Shown here one piece after another: positions 24,115 to 31,264 of a stretch of 31,264 bases of DNA. Both the position numbers and the translations under genes were made by a program. Below the pieces are notes generated by a model. It worked only from the letters and a program-made list of their open reading frames with translations. It was not told where the DNA came from and searched no databases. Numbering within the stretch: the stretch's first letter is position 1; each line of letters begins with the position of its first letter. The DNA lies in the NCBI GenBank assembly GCA_964547995.1, contig CAZJRB010000090.1, forward strand, positions 1 to 31,264, read 5' to 3'. The stretch is from CAZJRB01 sp964547995 (GTDB taxonomy: Bacteria > Planctomycetota > Planctomycetia > Pirellulales > Thermoguttaceae).

Positions 24115-25215
24115 GGGTAGTTTCCTCTCGGGATTGCACTTGGGAGAGCACCGCACGGGAGGACGGCCGGGAAGGGACTATCCCGTCAAAGACGGCAAAC
24201 GGCCCGTCCGTCCACGGTGGTTCGTGCAAGCGAAGCGATAGCCGGAGCCCCATTCAACCCCAGCGGGAGTGAGTAGATTTCGAGAATTCTGTCCTGCCAT
24301 AAGGGGCAGGCATTTGCCGACACCGTGGTATTTGTTCACGCCCGGTGTACTTCGAACGGAACCGGCCGGGCCGTCGGTTCCCATCGGAACGAGACGGCAG
24401 GACGACACACATTAAAACTCGGCCAGGCGGACCACGAAACTTTTCCAGCACAGCAAGAAATCGCTTCCAACCAAGGCCCGGGATTCCTGGAGACCAAATT
24501 CCACGTCCGGTTAATCCGCGCCGGGGCCAAGGCAACGCAATCAGGTCCGACAACGTCCGAACCGGCGATACAGCCACGCCGGCCGCGGCACGCACGCCAC
24601 GCCAAGGAAGGCTCAATAACCACCGGATCATCGTCAATAAAATGTACATTGCCCGATCGATGTCCCAAAGTTGGGGGATTCTTGCTGCTTGAATGCAGAA
24701 CTCGTCAAAAAACTCGCTGTGAATGGTTTCTCAGCTTCGATCGACTCACGAGCCATCTGAGGTGCTCGTCAACCAAATCTTTCTTAATTGATCTAATGAC
24801 AGCCGGCGGTGGAAATTACCCGCCCCCCCGGGTGTACGTCGCCGGGGTAGTATCGGGAGCCAACGCTGGCAAAATTCTCAGTATCCTAATTTTATCAGAG
24901 TCTCGGCAAACTGCAACCACGAAGAACCAGCCGCACAGCCGAGATAAAAGAAGAGCCCGGTCCAGTCCTGGGTGATTGTGCCCGGAAACCAGGAGAAATG
25001 GGGTATTCTCCGGCCAGTCTCATCTGGGGGGGCTTAGAGCAACTCCGGCAACACCGAGTAGCTCACCAGAGGGGTGGAAATCCGCTACAACAACACCCAT
25101 AAAGGGTGGTGGTATTCGTCTTCTGCCTGGTAGCCACGGTCGCCAGACCGTGGGCAACGCAGACGTCCACGGTCTGGCGACCGTAGCTACCGGACTCCTT
25201 TCGCACACCATTTCC
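24115..25215. other. About 1.1 kb without a convincing gene, upstream of rny and tilS
   Basis: Both strands were read. Open frames exist: a + strand one at 24325-24975 with an improbable composition, and a - strand one at 24254-24649 starting MYILLTMIRWLLSL, with a hydrophobic start but a low-complexity Arg/Pro-rich remainder. Neither has a convincing ribosome site or domain, so I do not annotate them. The region must hold the promoters of rny (-) and tilS (+). I looked for SRP RNA, RNase P RNA, tmRNA and tRNA hallmarks and saw none. A palindrome is at 25129-25191. Confidence 0.4.
25129..25191. repeat. Inverted repeat just upstream of tilS
   Basis: GGTAGCCACGGTCGCCAGAC (25129-25148, continuing CGTGG to 25153) pairs with the reverse complement at 25167-25191 (CCACGGTCTGGCGACCGTAG plus CTACC) with a single mismatch, and a 13-base loop. 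The second arm ends 24 bases before the tilS ATG. A fourth palindrome family in the window; it may form a hairpin in the tilS leader. Confidence 0.8.
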
Positions 25216-26241
25216 ATGCCCAAATCTCACCCCCTCGAAGCCCATCTTGCCGCCGCCTGGCCGCCCGACGCCTGGCAAGACGTGACCGTACTGCTGGCCG
25301 TCTCCGGCGGGGCCGACAGCGTGGCGCTTTTGCGGGCAATGGCTGCGTTGAAGACCGCAGGCGAGGGCGTCCTTTGTGCCGCCCATCTCAATCACCAACT
25401 CCGCGGCCGGGAATCGGACGATGACGAGGCGTTTGTCGTCGAACTCTGTCGAAAACTGGACATCCGCTGCGAGGTGGGCCGGACTGCCGTCCTCAGTGAA
25501 GCACACGAAGACGCCGACGGTTTGGAGGCCGCCGCACGCCGTGTACGCTACGAATTTCTGGAACAAACGGCCGCCCGGCTTGGGGCCCGATACGTCGCCG
25601 CCGCCCATACCGCCGACGACCAGGCCGAGACCATTCTGCACCGCATCGTCCGCGGAACGGGAATCGGCGGCCTTGCGGGAATGCCCCGGGTGCGGGCCCT
25701 GAATCATGCTACCACCCTCATCCGCCCACTTTTGGGTATGCACCGTTCCGATCTGGTTAGCTACCTCAACGAGCTCAAGCAGCCCTACCGATCCGATTCG
25801 AGCAACGACGACACCCGCTTCACCCGAAACCGAATCCGCCACGAATTGCTCCCGCAGTTGGCCAACGAGTATAACTCGGGCGTGGTTGATGCCGTCCTCC
25901 GGCTCGGCAGCCTGGCCGACGAGGTCCAGTGTGTGGTCGATTCGCTCGTGGACGACCTTTGGGAGCAAAGCGTTGCGATCGAAAGTCCCGACAACGTGCG
26001 GATTCGCACGGCCGATCTAACCGCTCAGCCCCGTTACCTGATCCGCGAATTGCTCATCGCCGTTTGGCGGCGGCAAGGCTGGCCGATGCAGGCAATGGGC
26101 TTCGCCCAGTGGGACTTACTGGCGGAGATGGTTGCTCCGGAAGAGCCCCGTTCAGAGTTGCTACCCACCAAACAAACCCTTCCCGGCAACGTGCTGGCTG
26201 AAATCGGGGGAGAGGAATTGAGGCTGCTGTACCAGAAATGA
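25216..26241 (+). CDS. tilS: tRNA(Ile)-lysidine synthase
   Basis: A 341-residue N-type ATP pyrophosphatase that converts C34 to lysidine in the AUA-reading tRNA-Ile. Motifs: LLAVSGGADSVALL (residues 26-39, the SGGxDS ATP loop), AAHLNHQLRG, AAARRVRYEFL, AAHTADDQAET, then NRIRHELLPQL, all canonical. Start at 25216 (MPKSHPLEAH) fits; the frame open to 24976 includes the palindromic repeat and is not needed. It is a single + strand gene, converging on the Septu pair. Confidence 0.93.
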   Translation: MPKSHPLEAHLAAAWPPDAWQDVTVLLAVSGGADSVALLRAMAALKTAGEGVLCAAHLNHQLRGRESDDDEAFVVELCRKLDIRCEVGRTAVLSEAHEDADGLEAAARRVRYEFLEQTAARLGARYVAAAHTADDQAETILHRIVRGTGIGGLAGMPRVRALNHATTLIRPLLGMHRSDLVSYLNELKQPYRSDSSNDDTRFTRNRIRHELLPQLANEYNSGVVDAVLRLGSLADEVQCVVDSLVDDLWEQSVAIESPDNVRIRTADLTAQPRYLIRELLIAVWRRQGWPMQAMGFAQWDLLAEMVAPEEPRSELLPTKQTLPGNVLAEIGGEELRLLYQK

Positions 26242-26295
26242 TCCGACGTGCGGCTTGACGGCCGTCAGCACCGGTTCCTTCGTGTGCATCGGGCG

Positions 26296-26925
26296 CTATC
26301 TTATCGTTTCCGCGACATACCGCTTCGTTGCCCAGAAGGGTTTCAGCCGCTCGTCTTCATCTCGCTGAAGCTCGATGTCTATCCAGCGACGAAACTCGTC
26401 TGTCGAGAAGTCTTGCTGGGCGTCCGCGACCTCTTGGTAGACTCCCGCTCGGAATCGACGCAGAGTCGGTTCGTTGAGGTTCAGAATGCGGACCGTTTCC
26501 CGGGTGTCGGCGTCGTCTTCATCGCGGGGAAGCATTTCACCCGCTTCTGTGTAGAGGAATCTCGCCTCGCAATCGACGTTCAGCGGTGAAACGGGGACGG
26601 GATCGTTGGGCCCACGCGCGTGGCCGCAGGTCGTCGGCTGTCCTCTGGGAGTCTCGGGGCAGCAATAGAGCAGGTTCGTGTAGATCAGTTCCAGATCGGG
26701 ATGGCTGTGCCTCGCGTGAATGTGCTCAATATGGCCATGCTCCTCATCGACGCGGATTTCGCAGTAGCAACAAAGATAACCTTGCTCCTGCAAGAGCGCC
26801 TGTTTGACGGTTTGCTTGATAGGCGCGCCGTCAAACTCGGCCCATCCAGGATCCCAGTTTTCATCCCCCTGCTCTTTCCATTTGGTGAAACTCGCCGGTT
26901 CCTCCGCCTTCTCGATATGCCTCAT
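26296..26925 (-). CDS. ptuB: PtuB-like HNH nuclease (TIGR02646-type), Septu defence
   Basis: A 209-residue protein. The centre has the HNH/zinc pattern: LCCYCEIRVD (Cys52-Cys55), GHIEHIHAR (His65, Glu67-His68), TNLLYCCP (Asn84, Cys88-89). In Septu, PtuB is the nuclease effector paired with a PtuA ATPase, and cuts nucleic acid on infection. It begins four bases within the ptuA-like stop (ATGA, 26922-26925), so the two are translationally coupled. The C-terminal region is acidic/helical. Family call is by motif pattern plus neighbour. Confidence 0.82.
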   Translation of the reverse strand: MRHIEKAEEPASFTKWKEQGDENWDPGWAEFDGAPIKQTVKQALLQEQGYLCCYCEIRVDEEHGHIEHIHARHSHPDLELIYTNLLYCCPETPRGQPTTCGHARGPNDPVPVSPLNVDCEARFLYTEAGEMLPRDEDDADTRETVRILNLNEPTLRRFRAGVYQEVADAQQDFSTDEFRRWIDIELQRDEDERLKPFWATKRYVAETIR

Positions 26926-28232
26926 TTGCCCACCGCCTCCTTGCGCCGAATGCCCATGGCGATTCGTTCCAACTCGGGAATGTCCTTGGCATCTTGGGAA
27001 AGCTTGGCCAACAACTCCTTGGCCTCCTCAGTCTCGTTTCTCTCTATCGCCAGATAGGCCTTCTTGACCGCGTCCTTAACGTCCTCGGCTCGTTCCGGTG
27101 TTCCCATAAGGGCTTCCAGGATGTGGCTGGAAGCCATTCCATGCACCTCGCGAGAGAAACGGTAGTGTTGGATGCCCTGCGGTGCGTCCTCCAACATCAC
27201 GATGTTTTCCGATTTGATCTCGCCCAACACCTGCGGCGAATGGGTCGTGATGATGAACTGGACGTTGGGGAACGTCTCAAGTAGTCGCGGAACAACCATC
27301 CGCTGCCAAGCGGGGTGTAGGTGCGCTTCCATTTCGTCGATCATGACGACGGCTTCGGCCTTCTGGAGCAATTCGTCGCTGCCGGTCAAATGGGGATGCG
27401 TGACGGAAAGCCGGTATGTGAGGTCCCCCACCAAGGCAAGTAAGGCTTTCTCTCCGTCGGAGAGTTGGTTGACTGAGAGCGCCTGTTTGTCCTTGTACAC
27501 AAAGAACGTGTCTTCTCCAACATCATAATGCAGTGCTCTCGCATGCATGAAATCGCAAATCGACTCTCTTGCAGCGTGTAGGTGTGGGTTCGTTCCAAGA
27601 GGGCGTTCTCCGTTCTTGAGCATTTCGAGCGCCTGAGCCCAAGGTACCTGAAGGCTCTGCGAGTCGGCATTCTGCATCATCCGAAACCAACGGAAGAACT
27701 GTCGATGCCCTCGTCCGCAGTATAGTGCCGAACTGTAAGCAGATTTCGGCGCCATAATCCCGCCAACGCGACCGGCGTGTGCATTTCCGAGATGCCGCTC
27801 CGGTAAATATCGAACGGCAAGCAGTGAACCAGATACCTTTTGATCGCGACGCAGGCCGTACTCCATCTCCACGACCAGGGGACTCTTTTTAAGGTCGCTT
27901 GTCGCGGTTCCATCAACTCTCTGGCTTTCATCGCGGCAGAGTGCCAGTTCGAAATCTGCGCAATCCGACTTCCCGTGCGATTTCAGAAAGACCTCCACCT
28001 CGGCAGAAGACTCGCCGTTGAGAATATCCGAGTTCTTCACTCCAGAGTTCTTCTCCTTTTCCCAGTAGGGAGGCTGCTTGAATAGGTCCGACAAGGGCAG
28101 GGCCATCGCGTGTAGGATGCTCGATTTCCCCGCCCCGTTGGGGCCGATTAGAACCGTGAGCTTCTCGTTGAATTCAAGATCCATCCCCCGAATCCCACGG
28201 AAGTTTACCAACATGAGTCGTTCTATTTTCAT
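26922..28232 (-). CDS. ptuA: PtuA-like ATPase (RecF/OLD-type ABC ATPase), Septu defence
   Basis: A 436-residue SMC/RecF-like ATPase: Walker A GPNGAGKSS (residues 30-38), ABC signature LSDGEKALLAL near 257, Walker B AVVMIDEMEAHLHP near 295, and the following TTHSPQVLGEI. Between Walker A and signature is an insert with GLRRDQKVSG and ALYCGRGHRQFF. Start ATG at 28232 has AAGGGGAG 8 bases upstream. The ATG overlaps the stop of a truncated vapC remnant. PtuA senses or assembles with PtuB; no retron reverse transcriptase is visible next to it, so this is the plain two-gene form. Confidence 0.85.
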   Translation of the reverse strand: MKIERLMLVNFRGIRGMDLEFNEKLTVLIGPNGAGKSSILHAMALPLSDLFKQPPYWEKEKNSGVKNSDILNGESSAEVEVFLKSHGKSDCADFELALCRDESQRVDGTATSDLKKSPLVVEMEYGLRRDQKVSGSLLAVRYLPERHLGNAHAGRVGGIMAPKSAYSSALYCGRGHRQFFRWFRMMQNADSQSLQVPWAQALEMLKNGERPLGTNPHLHAARESICDFMHARALHYDVGEDTFFVYKDKQALSVNQLSDGEKALLALVGDLTYRLSVTHPHLTGSDELLQKAEAVVMIDEMEAHLHPAWQRMVVPRLLETFPNVQFIITTHSPQVLGEIKSENIVMLEDAPQGIQHYRFSREVHGMASSHILEALMGTPERAEDVKDAVKKAYLAIERNETEEAKELLAKLSQDAKDIPELERIAMGIRRKEAVGK

Positions 28233-28363
28233 GGCTTTACTCCCCTTGGCCGCACACGCTTGACGCCACGCGCCGTCGCTCGACATGGATTGCCGGGGAT
28301 CGGAAACACGGCGGACGCCCGCGTTTGTAAGACGACCAGGTGATCGGTATCCAGCAAGTACAT
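28229..28363 (-). pseudogene. Truncated VapC/PIN-domain toxin remnant
   Basis: A 44-codon frame starts MYLLDTDHLVVLQTR, the exact kind of N-terminus PIN toxins have (MYLLDTD, with Asp5 and Asp7). After about 15 residues the likeness stops (SAVFPIPGNPCRATARG...), giving a far shorter protein than the ~130 residues expected; the other PIN acids are absent. It lies 18 bases after the VapB-like antitoxin. Its stop TGA overlaps the ptuA ATG as ATGA (28229-28232). The remainder of the toxin seems to have been deleted when the Septu genes came next to it. Confidence 0.7.
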
Positions 28364-28381
28364 CGTTCGGGTTTCATTCCG

Positions 28382-28591
28382 TTACTGGCCCGTGTCGGCC
28401 TCTCGGATTTCTCGTCCAAGTCGAACCATGTCGTCAAATTCCGGATCATCTGCGAACCGCCCGGCATGCCTCAAATACCAAGGTTGATCGGACGGCTGGA
28501 CGCGCTGCTTCAATTGTGCCAGTTCCTCTTCCACCACGACGAGCCGCTGGGCGATGGTCGCCAGATCCATCACATGATGTTGGTTTGCCAT
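28382..28591 (-). CDS. VapB-like antitoxin
   Basis: A 69-residue protein from ATG 28591 with AGGAGG just upstream. A short coiled N-terminal part (IAQRLVVVEEELAQLKQRV) is followed by AGRFADDPEFDDMVRLGREI, a pattern (G.F..DP.F.E...LGREIR..D) I associate with antitoxins coupled to PIN toxins. It would neutralise the VapC-type toxin, now truncated downstream. It has a strong promoter at 28690-28718 and an ~100-base leader holding the inverted repeat TCTGGTCG / CGACCAGA (28623-28630, 28646-28653), possibly its operator. Confidence 0.7.
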   Translation of the reverse strand: MANQHHVMDLATIAQRLVVVEEELAQLKQRVQPSDQPWYLRHAGRFADDPEFDDMVRLGREIREADTGQ

Positions 28592-28689
28592 CGTGCGCCT
28601 CCTGAAATTCCGAAGTAACCTGTCTGGTCGATTGAGCAATCTGGCCGACCAGATCACCAGCTTGAGCACCCCATCAAATCTCCGTCTAT

Positions 28690-28718
28690 CAGTATATCGC
28701 CGGTTCAGCGGCTTGTCA
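28690..28718 (-). promoter_or_regulatory. Sigma70-type promoter of the VapB-like gene
   Basis: On the - strand TTGACA (28718-28713), exactly 17 bases, then TATACT (28695-28690). A near-perfect consensus box, about 100 bases upstream of the antitoxin start. Confidence 0.75.
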
Positions 28719-28769
28719 AGGTTCCCCGGGCATCACCCGAAAGTAATGCAAGTGGCGAAACCGCGCCCA

Positions 28770-29076
28770 CTATTTGTCGACGGCATCCGGTGGTTTGGTT
28801 TTGCTCAGTGTCCTTCGACGTGACTTGGCGGATGCTTCCGCCGCTTGCACGTAGATTGACTTCTTCCACGAGTCTGGTAGATCCTGGACGCCGGCCTCGA
28901 CGAGTGCTTTGTAGACTTTTTGGTTTAATGTGAGTGTCGAACATGATGTGGCAGGTGGGACACAGCATGAGCAGGTTGTTGCCCCTCTTCTTTCCCTCCG
29001 CAACGATGTGAGCCTTTTGCCGCAGGGCGACATAGTGTCCGCAAAGTTCGCAGATTCCTTCAGATTTGGTCTTCAT
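28770..29076 (-). pseudogene. HNH-like zinc-binding protein, frameshifted
   Basis: The first frame (from ATG 29076) reads MKTKSEGICELCGHYVALRQ and then KAHIVAEGKKRGNN, LLMLCPTCHIMFDTH: a CxxC pair, a His, and a second CxxC-H, the pattern of an HNH endonuclease. Near 28929 it shifts frame: the next frame continues LNQKVYKALVEAGVQDLPDS, then WKKSIYVQAAEASAKSRR, and ends at 28770. One extra base explains both halves. It is either a broken gene or a sequence error. Not related in position to ptuB. Confidence 0.65.
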
Positions 29077-29242
29077 CTTCTCTCACACTGAATTTGTTTC
29101 TTGCGAGGTTTCCCTTCTGTGAGGACGACGCCGCGATTTCGCGGCGGCACACGTTCGTCGTGTACCCGATTCTTGCCGAACAAGTCCCGGTGTGTCAAAC
29201 GATTCCGGCGGCAGTCGGGCCGCTGCTGGGCGTGATTGTGGC

Positions 29243-29271
29243 TTGACGGACGTAAGTACAATGGATATACT
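29243..29271 (+). promoter_or_regulatory. Sigma70-type promoter of the AbrB/Doc pair
   Basis: TTGACG (29243-29248), 17 bases, TATACT (29266-29271). Close to consensus; the transcript would start about 20 bases before the ribosome site of the antitoxin. Confidence 0.75.
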
Positions 29272-29282
29272 TTATGTATCCA
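29262..29282. promoter_or_regulatory. Putative operator over the -10 box
   Basis: TGGATA (29262-29267), nine bases, TATCCA (29277-29282). The left arm overlaps the -10 box, so binding of the antitoxin would block transcription; autorepression is usual for such pairs. Inferred, not demonstrated. Confidence 0.5.
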
Positions 29283-29299
29283 CAATGGAGGTAAGCGTT

Positions 29300-29527
29300 A
29301 TGATCAAGAATCTGACCAAACACGGCAACAGTTACGCGATGGTGATCGACAAGCCGATCCTGGAACTGATTCGGGCCACGCCAGAAACGCCATTCGAGAT
29401 CATCTCCGACGGCCGCTCGCTGGTCCTGACGCCTGTGCGCGATCCCGAGGAAGAGAAGAAGTTCGACAGCGCGGTAGCGATGGTTCACAAACGATTCGGC
29501 AATGCGATGAAGAAATTGGCGGAGTAG
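29300..29527 (+). CDS. AbrB/MazE-type antitoxin
   Basis: A 75-residue protein starting MIKNLTKHGNSYAMVIDKPI, the SpoVT/AbrB swapped-hairpin DNA-binding pattern (K..G.S..v.i.k..l), followed by an acidic C-terminal tail that would cover the toxin. GGAGGT precedes the ATG at 29300. It is followed after three bases by the doc-like frame, so it is an AbrB-type antitoxin paired with a Doc/Fic toxin. Confidence 0.8.
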   Translation: MIKNLTKHGNSYAMVIDKPILELIRATPETPFEIISDGRSLVLTPVRDPEEEKKFDSAVAMVHKRFGNAMKKLAE

Positions 29528-29530
29528 GCC

Positions 29531-29918
29531 GTGACAACGCCGTTGTTTTCTGGACTTGGATCAGATTATGAGGCTGCATGGCAGCCTGATCGAACATTAC
29601 GGCGGGATCGATGGCGTCCGTGATGTTGGTCTGCTCCACTCAGCCATCTCCATGCCGCAGGCTGCATACGGTGGTGAGTATCTCCATCAGGACCTCTTCG
29701 AGATGGCGGCGGCCTACTTGTACCACATCGTCCAGAACCACCCATTCCTCGACGGCAACAAGCGGACCGGTGCCGCAGCCGCCATTGTGTTCCTTGCCCT
29801 GAACGACATCGAGATCGACAATGACGAACAGGGGGTGGTTGATTTGACCTTGTCCGTGGCGACCGGCGAGACGGGCAAAGCCGAGAGCGCCGAGTTCTTG
29901 CGCTCGTACGTTCTCTGA
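29531..29918 (+). CDS. doc: Doc/Fic-type toxin, 5' end apparently frameshifted
   Basis: The core frame (29556-29918) holds the Doc/Fic motif HPFLDGNKRTG, i.e. HxFx(D/N)GNKR, which in Doc phosphorylates EF-Tu. The natural start seems to be GTG at 29531 (MTTPLF...), three bases after the antitoxin stop. That frame shifts: TTGTTTTCTGGAC gives one T too many; with TTT instead of TTTT it would read MTTPLFLDLDQIMRLHG without a break. As given, translation could still begin at ATG 29568, losing about a dozen residues. Either a sequence error or a disarmed toxin. Confidence 0.75.
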
Positions 29919-30034
29919 ACGTTTTCGCCCGCAACGTGCTGACTGGAATCGCGGAGGGAGACTTGCGAATGGAGCGTCAGGGGTGACCAAACGCACGTCG
30001 ATGTTTGCCCCAGCCAACACGGCGCCAGACAGGT

Positions 30035-31264
30035 TCACTTACTCCTGTCCGGTTTGGGCCAGTACGTACCATCTTTTAGCGACATGTGGTACTCTTTGGG
30101 AAACATGTCCGGTGTCACGTCAGGGTGAGGAATCTTGAATCCTTTGCCTGCCTTCAAGTGCGCTTTGTGCTTCTCGATGAATGCCTGCCATTTGGGTTTG
30201 ATCTGCTTTCCTGCCGCGGCAATATCGATATTGCTGCTGTGGCCACCTCCACCGGTGTTCGGGAAGATCGTTTTCAGGGCATCCAAGCACTTGAACATCA
30301 TATCCGGTTCGTCCAGTCGAGAGACGAGAATCTCGATGCGCTCGTACTTTGCGTCAAGGGCCAGCGCCGCGTTGCTCGCGGCTCGGAATAGCCACTCTTC
30401 CGTGGCCTTCGTCAAAATTGCAAGGACAGATTTCTTCAGATCGGCAAGCTTGTCCCGTCCAATAATGCGGCATGCCTCCGTGGAAGCATCAATATCTCCC
30501 GACTCCAGGATCGGTGCCAGGTGTTTCCGGAGGGGCTCCGGCATTGGCGCCGGCAACGCCGTGAGCGCGTTTTCTTGAATGTATGGGATATCGCTTTGCA
30601 GCAGTCGATCACATGTCTTTACCCACCCCTTGGGGCGGAATGCGTCGTTCTCGCGGAGCGCAATCAAGAACAAGATAGACTCCCCGGGCGACGTTGGATT
30701 CTCGGGCACCGGCGCACCCCGCACGACCATCATTTGCGCCGCTCTCTGCAACTCCATGCAGGCCCCGTGCGGTCTTGGATAGATGTCCGTTCTCAGTTTG
30801 TAAAACTTGGTCTTCTTCACTTCTCGGGTTAGGGCAGAGACAATCAGAGGGGTGTCGGATTTGGTGCCCACACACTCCATCATGTATGCCCCGGTTGCCA
30901 CCCAGTCCTTGTCGGGGCTTTTGAGGAATCTTGATGCGATCTTTCTGACGTCCGCGGTGAACTCCTCGCGCCATGATTTCTCGACGAGCCAACGCCGCGG
31001 TTCTTTCATCCCATCCTCAAAAGGGTTCCGCTTTCCAAGCTCCCCTGTGAGATAAGGGTCGGGCAACCGCATGCAGAGTTCGGGGCAGGCGATCTTTGCG
31101 ATATCTTCGTTCCTGGCATTGACGATCTCTATCAGAAGACGCGTTGCCTCCGGCGTGGCAATACTCCCGACTCCGACCACGGCGTTCTCGTTGCCTTTCT
31201 TCGCTTCCTTAGTTCGACTGTCTAACTTATGTTGACGTGACGTAAAGTATTTGATATTAGCACC
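30035..31264 (-). CDS. Unknown helical-repeat protein (HEAT-like), partial at the right edge
   Basis: The frame is open from the window edge (31264) to the stop at 30035, so about 409 residues are seen and the true start is outside. It is built of helix pairs (SIATPEATRLLIEIVNARN, EWLFRAASNAALALDAKYE, DMMFKCLDALKTIFP), a HEAT/armadillo-like solenoid by appearance. The C-terminal tail has PDVTPDMFPKEYHMSL. No membrane segment or catalytic motif is seen in this part. It lies next to toxin-antitoxin and defence-type genes, and I cannot assign a function. Confidence 0.6.
   Translation of the reverse strand, partial: GANIKYFTSRQHKLDSRTKEAKKGNENAVVGVGSIATPEATRLLIEIVNARNEDIAKIACPELCMRLPDPYLTGELGKRNPFEDGMKEPRRWLVEKSWREEFTADVRKIASRFLKSPDKDWVATGAYMMECVGTKSDTPLIVSALTREVKKTKFYKLRTDIYPRPHGACMELQRAAQMMVVRGAPVPENPTSPGESILFLIALRENDAFRPKGWVKTCDRLLQSDIPYIQENALTALPAPMPEPLRKHLAPILESGDIDASTEACRIIGRDKLADLKKSVLAILTKATEEWLFRAASNAALALDAKYERIEILVSRLDEPDMMFKCLDALKTIFPNTGGGGHSSNIDIAAAGKQIKPKWQAFIEKHKAHLKAGKGFKIPHPDVTPDMFPKEYHMSLKDGTYWPKPDRSK

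Noticed and set aside
22720..24120. + strand open frame opposite rny (466 codons)
   Set aside because: rny on the - strand has all domain motifs; the opposite frame has none.
26256..26267. TGACGGCCGTCA palindrome between tilS and ptuB
   Set aside because: Only 12 bp with no loop or T-run; could be chance in GC-rich DNA, too weak for a terminator or operator call.

Overview
The window looks like a chromosomal scaffold piece from a GC-rich planctomycete, probably a Pirellulales-type lineage. This is inference from gene content: a fused SecD-SecF gene behind yajC and tgt, an RNase Y / YmdB-type pair, many lipoproteins and hypothetical proteins, and many short palindromic intergenic repeats. No rRNA or tRNA was seen that could confirm it. 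One run of 100 N (17307-17406) and two apparent single-base frameshifts (near 28929 and 29546-29549) suggest a draft or metagenome assembly.

Layout. 240-1506: three small membrane-associated genes on + (DUF883-like, hypothetical, holin-X-like). 1673-4250: an AT-richer cassette of three overlapping unknown genes on -, bracketed by imperfect inverted repeats sharing GTAGTGTCCT...GTGTTGC. 4567-9171: a conserved hypothetical, a transglutaminase-like lipoprotein and an ArnT/PMT-type glycosyltransferase. 9259-12296: three genes on - in which two unrecognised proteins precede a standalone ATP-dependent DNA ligase, a candidate repair module. 12503-12728: one palindromic repeat split by a second one, with a 5-bp target duplication still visible.

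12779-18338: tgt, yajC and secDF on +, the conserved bacterial arrangement. The SecF periplasmic part carries a long Pro/Glu-rich insert with 39-bp tandem repeats, where the assembly breaks. A LysM protein follows. 19186-24114 (-): an alpha/beta-hydrolase-like secreted protein without its serine, a lipoprotein, a DUF2752 protein, the ymdB-like phosphoesterase and rny. About 1.1 kb with no convincing gene separates rny from tilS.

26296-31264 is an accessory, defence-like island: a Septu-type pair (PtuA ATPase + PtuB HNH), a VapB-like antitoxin with a truncated VapC, a frameshifted HNH-like gene, an AbrB/MazE-type antitoxin with a Doc/Fic toxin, and a repeat-type protein running off the right edge. 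Both toxin-antitoxin units have near-consensus sigma70-type promoters, unlike anything seen in the core genes.

Best candidates for something undescribed are the inverted-repeat-bracketed three-gene cassette and the ligase-associated gene trio. Septu is the clearest known system.
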